This document shows positions 32,136 to 38,354 of a stretch of 38,354 nucleotides of DNA, piece by piece. The number at the start of each line of letters is the position of its first letter. Position 1 is the first letter of the stretch. The notes beneath the pieces were generated by a model. The model made no database searches and was not told the DNA's origin. It saw only the letters and a list, made by a program, of their open reading frames with translations. The DNA comes from CALUTH01 sp964452495 (GTDB lineage Bacteria > Cyanobacteriota > Vampirovibrionia > Gastranaerophilales > Gastranaerophilaceae), in assembly GCA_964452495.1 (NCBI GenBank), contig CAYVMC010000018.1:1-38354 (forward strand). The letters are read 5' to 3'. The translations under genes and the position numbers were made by a program.

Positions 32136-32301
32136 ACAGAATTCTCTCCTTCTTTTTTTAACAATAGTAAACTCTACAATGTTTATTTTCTTAGTTAGTA
32201 ACATGAATATAACATATATTATTCAAAAAGTGAATACATATTATATTTAAAAAATGAATATATTGAAAATGATAGAACTTAAATACAATAGTTAATAAGT
32301 T

Positions 32302-32469
32302 ATGGATGAGTTTAAGCCTGTAAAAACAGAAAAAACAGTTATTAGTATTAGACTTGATACAGAAATCTTGAAAACTATAGACACTCTTTCGCTTGAGACA
32401 GATATAAGCCGGAACGAGTTTATAGTTCAGTGTATTGAGTATGCCTTAAGAAACTTTAAAAAAAGTTAA
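32302..32469 (+). CDS. Ribbon-helix-helix DNA-binding protein (55 aa)
   Basis: A short gene between TPR paralogue B and the radical SAM gene. The 55 residues fit a CopG/Arc-type ribbon-helix-helix: a beta strand KTVISIRLD at about 11-19, helix A TEILKTIDTLSLE (20-32), and helix B SRNEFIVQCIEYALRNF (36-52) after the turn TDI. Such proteins are dimeric repressors, often autoregulated. It is divergent from the TPR gene and convergent with the radical SAM gene, whose stop is only four bases away. No clear Shine-Dalgarno is seen. A shortened relic of the same gene lies at 30711-30797. No toxin gene is adjacent, so a toxin-antitoxin role is not supported. Confidence 0.75.
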   Translation: MDEFKPVKTEKTVISIRLDTEILKTIDTLSLETDISRNEFIVQCIEYALRNFKKS

Positions 32470-32476
32470 CCGGTTA
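32467..32476. other. Palindrome spanning two convergent stop codons
   Basis: taaccggtta is a perfect palindrome that contains the TAA of the RHH gene on the plus strand and the TAA of the radical SAM gene on the minus strand. It is retained unchanged in the decayed copy at 30795-30804. Confidence 0.7.
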
Positions 32477-33412
32477 TTGAAGTCTTAGTTTTAAACCGGC
32501 AATAATGGTTTGCGGGTTTAAATCGTACAAAGCACGCATTTCACCGGCCATTCCAAGTCCGCAAATATCACATACAGATTTATCGGGGCATCCTGAGTAA
32601 CTTATTCCGTCAAGTGTTATGAAGTTTGTTATATAGCACACTTTTTTAAAATCGGGTTTTATAAGGAGTTTTAGCCCATTTTCTGTGTTTAAAATATTGT
32701 ACCCTCGCTTTTTGTATTCAATAATTGTACTTATAATTTCTTTTCTGTCTTGAATACATAGTTCTTTAGCACCATTTACCGGATTGTAGAAATTAAAAGA
32801 AATCCCGTTAATATACGGGGTATTTTGTACAAATTCAATGACATCGGTTATTTCGTTTTTATTAATCGGATTTATAACCATATTGGCGGAAACTTTTTGC
32901 GGGTGCGGGTATTTGGCAATATTTTCTTTAAGCTTTTCAAATGCACCATCTCCTCTTATAATATCGTGGGTTTTTATACCGTCAAGGCTTATAAATATAT
33001 GGTCGGCATTAATGTATGAAAAATCATAGCTTGCGTTGGTTGTAACAGTAGCAGAATAAAAACCGATTGATTTTGCAAGTGTGCAAAGGTCATTAATATT
33101 TTTGTACTCTTCTTTGCCGGAGTTATTTTCTAATCCGTTTTCATATTTACCCCTCCATTTACCCCTCCATTTACCCCCTTCGCCGCCTTCGAAATCGACG
33201 AAGCGTGAGCCTGAGTTGTAAGAGTGTATCAGATGTTTTTTAATTTCTTCATAACTCATTGATTGCGGTTTTGTTTTGTCAACACAGCAGTGTTTACAGT
33301 TAAAGTTACATTCATTTGTTATGAATATAACTGTTTGCAGCGGGATTTTTTGTCCCAAAAACTTTACTTTAAAATACCATAGCGGGAAATAAAATAATTT
33401 TTTTAGGTTCAT
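32474..33412 (-). CDS. Radical SAM protein with SPASM-like C-terminus and KWRG insert
   Basis: A 312-residue radical SAM enzyme. The cluster motif is C35-x3-C39-x2-C42 (ECNFNCKHCC). FVDFEGGE at 71-78 is the SAM-binding GGE region, but the usual proline is replaced, and residues 79-105 are an insert rich in K, W, R, G, N and E (GKWRGKWRGKYE). The barrel resumes with SIGFYSATVTTN and FISLDG. C259, C275, C281 and C284 near the C-terminus could bind an auxiliary cluster as in SPASM proteins. Its ATG overlaps the prenyltransferase stop (ATGA), so the two genes are coupled. Reaction unknown; a role in modifying a peptide or a prenylated quinone-like product is inference. Confidence 0.85.
   Translation of the reverse strand: MNLKKLFYFPLWYFKVKFLGQKIPLQTVIFITNECNFNCKHCCVDKTKPQSMSYEEIKKHLIHSYNSGSRFVDFEGGEGGKWRGKWRGKYENGLENNSGKEEYKNINDLCTLAKSIGFYSATVTTNASYDFSYINADHIFISLDGIKTHDIIRGDGAFEKLKENIAKYPHPQKVSANMVINPINKNEITDVIEFVQNTPYINGISFNFYNPVNGAKELCIQDRKEIISTIIEYKKRGYNILNTENGLKLLIKPDFKKVCYITNFITLDGISYSGCPDKSVCDICGLGMAGEMRALYDLNPQTIIAGLKLRLQ
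33145..33178. repeat. 12-base in-frame tandem repeat in radical SAM gene
   Basis: Two full units and one partial unit of atttacccctcc encode the KWRG repeats. Unit length keeps the frame, so copy number could vary between strains. Confidence 0.85.
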
Positions 33413-34368
33413 AATAAAGCCTTTATTATAAAGTAAACGGATAGAATACCTGTAAACAGGGTCATAAAATCTCTTGCAAGCAGCCAGCGTGTGTAGAAGT
33501 ATTCATTGCCGCTTTTTATAATGGCTTTCCAGAATTGCTTTGGCATAAGTACAAACAAAACTTTGTGCCTTGCTTTATCTCTCATAATGTATAATAGGTA
33601 GACAGCGGCGGGGAGGGTTAAAAGCAGTATACATCCGAGAGTTTTTGAAATGATGAAAGCTAATCCGTAGGGCAGGAATGTGAATAAAAATACACCAAAG
33701 AACCTTAAATAATCATTGTTTAAGAGATGAGCAAGAGTTACTTTGCCGCAGGCGGTATCAGCATCCATATCAGCTATGGAATGAACATACACTATATTTG
33801 CGGCGAGCAGACCGGTTATTATTGATACGATTACCGGCTGAATTGTTAGACTTCCTGTTGAAACGTAATAGACTCCGCAAACGAGCAGCGGGCCGAACAT
33901 CAGTCCTATAGTCATTTCTCCAAATCCCCTGTAAGAGAGTTTAATAGGAGGTGCGCTGTAGAATACGGCAAAGAATGCTCCTGTTATTATGAAAAACAGA
34001 ACAGGGATCCCGATTTTTAGAACGAAATAAAGCCCTGTGAATAAAGCTATTATTCCGAAAGAAGCTGCCCAGATAAAGAATTGCGTGGATGTTGCTTTAC
34101 CGTTTAAGATATTTTCGCATTTTAAAGCTCTGCCGGTTTTTACTTGATTTCTTAAAGGCACTGTTCCCTGTATGTAATCAAAGAAATCATCAAGAAGATT
34201 TGCACTCAGATGAACACAGATTACACCGGCAAAAGCAAGTACTGCATTTATTGCAGAGAATGTATTGCTGCACAGGGCTGTACAAACAGCGGCAAATGTA
34301 CTTATTACACTTTGCGGTAATGCTCTGTATCTGGCATTTACCATTATAAATGCTAATTTATTTATCAT
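33409..34368 (-). CDS. UbiA-family prenyltransferase (MenA-like)
   Basis: An integral membrane enzyme that transfers a polyprenyl group from its diphosphate to an aromatic or other acceptor. The 319 residues contain about eight or nine membrane helices. The first Asp-rich motif is N57-L-L-D60-D61-F-F-D64, close to the NDYFD form of MenA. YSAPPIKLSYRGFGE is typical of MenA-type enzymes, and the second Asp motif is D200-M-D202-A-D204. The ATG at 34368 is preferred over a TTG at 34389, though neither has a well-spaced ribosome site. It lies 58 bases after ffh and is translationally coupled to the radical SAM gene. Menaquinone or a related lipid is plausible, but no other quinone gene is present to confirm it. 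Confidence 0.85.
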   Translation of the reverse strand: MINKLAFIMVNARYRALPQSVISTFAAVCTALCSNTFSAINAVLAFAGVICVHLSANLLDDFFDYIQGTVPLRNQVKTGRALKCENILNGKATSTQFFIWAASFGIIALFTGLYFVLKIGIPVLFFIITGAFFAVFYSAPPIKLSYRGFGEMTIGLMFGPLLVCGVYYVSTGSLTIQPVIVSIITGLLAANIVYVHSIADMDADTACGKVTLAHLLNNDYLRFFGVFLFTFLPYGLAFIISKTLGCILLLTLPAAVYLLYIMRDKARHKVLFVLMPKQFWKAIIKSGNEYFYTRWLLARDFMTLFTGILSVYFIIKALL

Positions 34369-34426
34369 TGTGATTGTATTGCTCTCCAAATTTTTTGATT
34401 ATTAAAAATACACCGGTTACTTTTTT

Positions 34427-35812
34427 TTAAAAGCGTCGTCCTTTTTGTAGCTGGCTCATCATTTTTTTCATTTCCAGCAGACTGCCTGCTCCGCTGCCGA
34501 ATTTGCCGAATGATTTTTTCATATCATTCATACCTTTCATCATCTGACGCATTTGTTCAAACTGTTTTATAAAAATATTTATATCATGGAGCGGGATTCC
34601 AGAACCTGCTGCAATGCGTTTTTTCCTGCTTGAGTTAATAATATCGGGGTTTTCACGTTCCTCTGGTGTCATAGAGGAGATGAATACTTCAATACGCTTA
34701 AATTGTTTTTCGCCTTCTCTTGAAATAAGCTGTTTATCATTACTAGACATATTCAATCCCGGAATCATTCCGAGTAATTGGTCAAAGGAGCCAAACATTT
34801 TCATTTGTTTTTGCATTTTTAAGAAGTCATTAAACGAAAATTCGGCTTTTGCCATTTTCTTTTCAAGCTCTTTTGCCTCTTGTTCGTTAAAAACTTCCTG
34901 CGCACGCTCAACAAGAGATACAATATCTCCCATCCCCAGAATTCTTGTAGCCATTCTTTCGGGGTAGAAATCTTCAAGTGCATTAAGCTTTTCACCGGTA
35001 CCTGTCAGTTTTATGGGTTTTCCGGTACAGTAAACAACGCTCAGGGCGGAACCGCCTCTTGAATCTCCGTCAAGCTTGGTGAGTACCAGTCCGGTAAGAT
35101 TTAGCTGCGCATCAAAGTTTTCAGCAACATTAACAGCCTCTTGTCCAGTCATAGAGTCTATAACAAGTAATTTTTCCTGCGGGGCAAAAATACGGTCGAT
35201 TAGTAAAAGTTCTGCCATCATATCTGTATCAATTTGAAGGCGTCCTGCTGTATCGAGGATTAAAACATTAAACCCGTTTGATTTAGCGTAATCTATTGCC
35301 GAGCGTACAATATCTGTCACGTCGCTGGATTCTTTTGTAAAAACTTCTGTTTCGATTTCCCTGCCGAGGATTTGCAGCTGGTTTACAGCAGCCGGCCGGT
35401 AAATATCGCAGGCGACAAGAAGCGGATTTTTCCCTTCTTTTTTTAATTTTACTGCAAGTTTTGCTGATGATGTGGTTTTACCGGAACCTTGAAGCCCGAG
35501 CATCATAATAAGCGACGGATGACCGCTAAGATTGAGCGGCTTTAAGTCTTCTCCGAGCAATTTGACCAGTTCATCGTGGACTATTTTTACAAGTTGTTGG
35601 GAAGGGTTAACCCCTTGTATAACATTTTCGCCTTCTGCCCTGTCTTTAATATTGGATATAAATGATTTAACGACTCTGAGATTTACATCTGCTTCTAATA
35701 ATGCACGGCGGATTTCTCTTATTGCCTCCTGCATATTTTCTGCCGTTAATTCTTTTCCGCCGGCGGTACTCCTAATTATATCCTGTAGACGTGATGATAG
35801 TGATTCAAACAT
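34427..35812 (-). CDS. ffh: Signal recognition particle protein Ffh
   Basis: The GTPase subunit of the SRP, which targets nascent membrane and secretory proteins. The 461 residues start MFESLSSRLQDI. NG domain: GLQGSGKTTSSAKLA (P-loop), DIYRPAAVNQL, LDTAGRLQID and LTKLDGDSRGG. The M domain follows from about residue 315 (FGSFDQLLGMIPGL), with the RNA-binding SGIP loop (AAGSGIPLHDI) and a Met-rich C-terminus. A longer reading from 35860 would add 16 residues unlike the family and is rejected. No Shine-Dalgarno is present. The promoter lies so close that the mRNA is probably leaderless. Ffh here works in the same membrane-targeting route as YidC at 11245. Confidence 0.97.
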   Translation of the reverse strand: MFESLSSRLQDIIRSTAGGKELTAENMQEAIREIRRALLEADVNLRVVKSFISNIKDRAEGENVIQGVNPSQQLVKIVHDELVKLLGEDLKPLNLSGHPSLIMMLGLQGSGKTTSSAKLAVKLKKEGKNPLLVACDIYRPAAVNQLQILGREIETEVFTKESSDVTDIVRSAIDYAKSNGFNVLILDTAGRLQIDTDMMAELLLIDRIFAPQEKLLVIDSMTGQEAVNVAENFDAQLNLTGLVLTKLDGDSRGGSALSVVYCTGKPIKLTGTGEKLNALEDFYPERMATRILGMGDIVSLVERAQEVFNEQEAKELEKKMAKAEFSFNDFLKMQKQMKMFGSFDQLLGMIPGLNMSSNDKQLISREGEKQFKRIEVFISSMTPEERENPDIINSSRKKRIAAGSGIPLHDINIFIKQFEQMRQMMKGMNDMKKSFGKFGSGAGSLLEMKKMMSQLQKGRRF

Positions 35813-35818
35813 AATAGC

Positions 35819-35847
35819 ATTATGGCTTAAACAAATAATTGTTGCAA
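35819..35847 (-). promoter_or_regulatory. ffh promoter, probably leaderless transcript
   Basis: On the minus strand, ttgcaa (35847-35842) and cataat (35824-35819) are spaced by 17 bases. Only six bases separate the -10 from the ffh ATG, so transcription should begin at or next to the start codon. Confidence 0.65.
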
Positions 35848-35854
35848 GTGCAGG

Positions 35855-35935
35855 CGGCAAATTTGAACTGATCAGACAATAGCCGGAGAATACGCTAATT
35901 GGGAGAATGAGCAGTTTGAATAATTTGATTTGCCG
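35855..35935. other. Nested inverted repeat upstream of ffh
   Basis: cggcaaat (35855-35862) pairs with atttgccg (35928-35935), and inside it aactg (35866-35870) pairs with cagtt (35912-35916). The structure fills the 100-base gap between the glycosyltransferase genes and the ffh promoter. It has no T run. It does not carry the SRP RNA motifs I would look for. Confidence 0.4.
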
Positions 35936-35960
35936 GTGATTTTAAGAGTTGAGGGGGGGA

Positions 35961-36950
35961 TTATTGAATGTTGAGATGGGTTTTATACTCGTTTTCGGGG
36001 AGGGAAATCCATAATTTGTATAACTGGATATTGTTTAACCTGTTTAAGATATTTGTGTCAAAACTTTCAAGATTAAAACCGGATAAATATTTTTTGCTTT
36101 CAATATAAAAATTGCTTTTTAATTCCGGTTTAAGTTGAATATATATATTGTGGAGTATTGAATATACAAACTGAAAAAAGGCATATTTAAGCTCATTGTA
36201 TAATTCTTTTCGAGTAATAATTTCACTGATTTTTTCTAAAATATAAAAAATATCATAAGCATTATTCCCCAGAGTATGCATAATTGAAGAAGTATTAGAA
36301 TCACGGTATTTGTAGTAAACATCCGGAACAACAATAATGGATTTTGCGGTAAAAAATGTTTGGACTTGAAATAATGTGTCTTCAAAAGTTTTATTTTCTA
36401 TAAAAGAAATACTGTTTGATAAGATGAATTGTTTACGATAGATTTTATTACAAATAGACATATTTCCGGTAAACGGTTTCATACAATCATGAAAATTATG
36501 TATTGTTCTATCGGTAATATGATTTTTCCATACGTTGATATCGTAAAACTTTTTAATCATTGTTATATCAGGAATTTCACTGTAATATTCACCATTAAAA
36601 CAGAAGATATCAGGATTAATACCTCTTGTTATATCAACGAAATCTTGATAAAGAGTGAGGAGCAGCCAATCATCCGAGTCAACAAAAGTTATATATTTAC
36701 CTCTAGCAACATTTATTCCTCTGTTGCGTGCTGCGGATTGACCGCGGTTTTCCTGATTAAAAATTCGTATCCTTGAGTCTTTTGCTGCATAATTCTTGAG
36801 TATTTGTAAAGAATTATCCACAGAACCATCATTTATACAAATAACTTCAATATTTTCGTATGTCTGGCACAAAATAGATTCTAGACATTTGGGCAGATAT
36901 TTTTCATTGTTATATACGGGAACTATTACAGATATTAATGGCTCGGGCAT
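35961..36950 (-). CDS. GT2-family glycosyltransferase
   Basis: A 329-residue family 2 glycosyltransferase, cytoplasmic or membrane-associated. N-terminal signature: SVIVPVYNNEKYL, VICINDGSVDNS, and the DxD-type motif FVDSDDW at about residue 91. The C-terminal 200 residues are aromatic and Ile-rich, resembling capsule or LPS side-chain transferases. It overlaps the upstream GT2 gene by 16 bases, so both are translated together and probably add successive sugars to the same glycan. Acceptor and donor unknown. Confidence 0.87.
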   Translation of the reverse strand: MPEPLISVIVPVYNNEKYLPKCLESILCQTYENIEVICINDGSVDNSLQILKNYAAKDSRIRIFNQENRGQSAARNRGINVARGKYITFVDSDDWLLLTLYQDFVDITRGINPDIFCFNGEYYSEIPDITMIKKFYDINVWKNHITDRTIHNFHDCMKPFTGNMSICNKIYRKQFILSNSISFIENKTFEDTLFQVQTFFTAKSIIVVPDVYYKYRDSNTSSIMHTLGNNAYDIFYILEKISEIITRKELYNELKYAFFQFVYSILHNIYIQLKPELKSNFYIESKKYLSGFNLESFDTNILNRLNNIQLYKLWISLPENEYKTHLNIQ

Positions 36951-37951
36951 TGTGACAGTTTCTCCATTTCGTTTCCAATACTATTAATATATTGTTTATA
37001 ATTTCCGGATTGCAGCATTTCATAAAACTGTTTGATAAGTTCATTATTTTTCAGGATACCAAAATCGTATTCTTCCGGATTAGCAGACTCAAATCTGTTT
37101 TTTATGTGTTCAAAAAACTCATCTTGTAAGTCCTCAGAGATTCTTGCAAGATTATAAATCATAGACTGTATTTCATAAAAAAGGAATACCGGTTTATAAG
37201 GTTCATATTCTTCTTTAGTGTTTACTAATTGTTTTACTCTGTCAAAAATATTAAAAATATCAAAATATTTCCTTCCTCCTCCTTGTATAATTGAGCCGCT
37301 GCGATTGTGTCTGTAAAAATAAACCGGTTGATTTATATAACAAAAATTATATGATTTTAAATACACCTCAATAAAAAATAAAACATCTTCAAAAATTAAC
37401 CCTTCAGGAAAAGTTATTGCGTTTTTCAATAAAAACTCCCGTTTATATATTTTTCCCCATGCGGAAGTAAACAAATCCAAAAAATTTACGGGGGATAAAT
37501 CTTGTTTTCTAAAGATTTTCCCGGGGTTATGGTAGACAGGATTACTATTGTTTCTGTTAGTATAGTAATATTTTTGACTAACACTGTTAAATATCAGAAA
37601 CTCGGCGATTACGAAATCAGCATTGGACTCAGTTATAGTTTTATAAAGAGAAGCTGCAGCCGCGGGAAAAACCCAGTCATCAGAGTCGACAAAAATAATA
37701 TAGTCACCTTTTGCTTCTTTCATTCCTGTATTTCTTGCTGCAGATAAGCCGTTATTTTTCTGTGTAATGACTTTTATTCTTTTATCAAAAAGGAGGTATT
37801 TGTCGAGTATTTGCGATGACTTGTCTGTAGAGCCGTCATTTATGCAAATTATTTCCATATCATCAAAATTTTGACAAATTAAAGAATCAAGACAGTATGC
37901 GAGATACCTTTGGACATTATAAACGGGAACGATGACAGAGATTTTAACCAT
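36935..37951 (-). CDS. GT2-family glycosyltransferase
   Basis: A 338-residue family 2 glycosyltransferase, first of the two-gene set. Motifs: ISVIVPVYNVQRYL, IICINDGSTDKSS, TGMKEAKGDYIIFVDSDDW near residues 76-94. The remaining sequence includes EGLIFEDVLFF, similar to the ED motif of LPS-type transferases and probably the catalytic base region. It and its neighbour share the same architecture and are likely diverged duplicates. The start has only a weak ribosome site. Upstream, 37952-38354 offers no clear promoter. Confidence 0.87.
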   Translation of the reverse strand: MVKISVIVPVYNVQRYLAYCLDSLICQNFDDMEIICINDGSTDKSSQILDKYLLFDKRIKVITQKNNGLSAARNTGMKEAKGDYIIFVDSDDWVFPAAAASLYKTITESNADFVIAEFLIFNSVSQKYYYTNRNNSNPVYHNPGKIFRKQDLSPVNFLDLFTSAWGKIYKREFLLKNAITFPEGLIFEDVLFFIEVYLKSYNFCYINQPVYFYRHNRSGSIIQGGGRKYFDIFNIFDRVKQLVNTKEEYEPYKPVFLFYEIQSMIYNLARISEDLQDEFFEHIKNRFESANPEEYDFGILKNNELIKQFYEMLQSGNYKQYINSIGNEMEKLSQCPSH

Positions 37952-38354
37952 AATCTTAATGTAATTTATTCTTCCTTTCCGGTCAATAAAACTTTTATAT
38001 GAAATTAGTTTTGTGCAGGTTTATGTAGCGATAATATTTAGCAATTTTTTTGACGTTTCTTTTTAGAAGGTGTATGAGATGAATTTTGGCGGCATGAGAA
38101 GTTGAGGATGAGTGGAAAGTTTTATAAAAGGTTACAAATATTTTGTTATTAATTTTGTACATTGTGGAATATAAAATTTGTAAGACAAAAACAAACAACA
38201 TGAGGTTAAACGTTATGATAAAGAGAAATTTATGTAATAGGCTGTATTCGTCTTGTGGCAAGGGTTTTGCCCCCCCCCCCGAAAGGCGGATAAGCAATGT
38301 AACACGCTTTTAGCCGCATTCGTAATTTCGTGTATGTTTATCAGTAAACCTGCA
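37952..38354. other. Gene-poor end of window with 11-base C tract
   Basis: No gene is convincing here. Bases 38270-38280 are an uninterrupted run of 11 C, striking in such AT-rich DNA. A minus-strand reading of about 100 codons (38297-37995) crosses the tract but starts with TTG, has no ribosome site, and does not look like a protein. 38281-38340 (ggcggataagcaatg, tagccgcattcgtaat) is more GC-rich than the spacers nearby and may be part of a dispersed repeat or the edge of another element. Confidence 0.4.

Noticed and set aside
32136..32204. Earlier start for TPR paralogue B adding 23 residues
   Set aside because: Would place charged residues before the signal peptide; the paralogue and the ribosome site support 32135.
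32302..32469. RHH gene as an antitoxin of a toxin-antitoxin pair
   Set aside because: No small toxin-like frame lies next to it on either side.
35813..35860. Earlier start for ffh adding 16 residues
   Set aside because: It overlaps the ffh promoter and the family begins at MFESLSSRL.
35813..35960. Possible SRP (4.5S-like) RNA next to ffh
   Set aside because: The spacer folds, but I see neither the GGAA-type tetraloop with its asymmetric internal loop nor the conserved core bases.
37995..38297. Open frame of about 100 codons on the minus strand crossing the C tract
   Set aside because: TTG start without ribosome site, the reading depends on the exact C-tract length, and the product is AT-driven with no recognisable domain.
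1..38354. CRISPR arrays, tRNA or rRNA genes, insertion sequences
   Set aside because: Looked for repeat-spacer patterns, cloverleaf features and transposase frames and saw none; the only tandem repeats are short and in frame within genes.

Overview
The window is an AT-rich chromosomal segment from a Gram-negative, flagellated, non-photosynthetic bacterium. The best fit is a Melainabacteria/Gastranaerophilales-type relative of the Cyanobacteria, but this is an inference without database support. The clues are kdsB (LPS), OmpH/Skp, a FliJ-FliK-FlgD-FlgE flagellar cluster, a YggS-SepF pair, a YidC with a cyanobacteria-like internal insert, and intergenic elements matching HLR1, the binding site of the cyanobacterial response regulator RpaB. 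No photosynthesis gene, tRNA, rRNA, CRISPR array or transposase is visible.

Layout. 1-220: leader with a long inverted repeat. 221-1252: GT2 glycosyltransferase. 1393-4846: tight operon accD-accA-prmA-kdsB, ending in a hairpin terminator. 4898-10509 (minus strand): an EF-hand/Gly-rich/Asn-repeat protein; then a cluster of TPR protein, GHL10 glycosidase-like protein, a small zinc-ribbon ORF with no normal start codon, and an M20 peptidase. 10618-13370: ompH, then yidC-queA. 13414-14628 (minus): a two-domain protein of unknown function, facing gatA across a spacer with several RpaB-like sites. 14935-18148: gatA-nanE-ROK kinase-64-aa protein. 18163-21066: a LysR regulator divergent from an SDR and a Tat-exported aldo/keto reductase. 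21200-22397: rplS-rbgA, overlapping. 22564-27916: flagellar rod/hook genes. 28128-29307: yggS-sepF. 29449-32135 (minus): two paralogous secreted TPR proteins. 32302-32469: a short ribbon-helix-helix gene. 32474-35812 (minus): ffh, a UbiA-type prenyltransferase and a radical SAM protein. 35961-37951 (minus): two overlapping GT2 glycosyltransferases. The last 400 bases hold no convincing gene but carry an 11-base C tract.

How the parts work together. Most genes are housekeeping: fatty-acid initiation (AccA/D), LPS (KdsB), envelope biogenesis (OmpH, YidC, Ffh), translation (PrmA, QueA, GatA, L19, RbgA), flagellar hook assembly and cell division (SepF). Accessory material sits between them. The most notable items are: (1) a perfect HLR1 direct repeat at 14733-14750, plus three copies of a related element upstream of other genes; (2) a co-linear scar of a tandem duplication at 30571-31019, where the TPR gene was kept but its RHH, radical SAM and prenyltransferase partners decayed to fragments; (3) a zinc-ribbon protein whose frame has no ATG/GTG/TTG start and overlaps the glycosidase gene in the -1 frame; (4) a radical SAM enzyme with a 12-base tandem repeat inserted right after its GGE motif.
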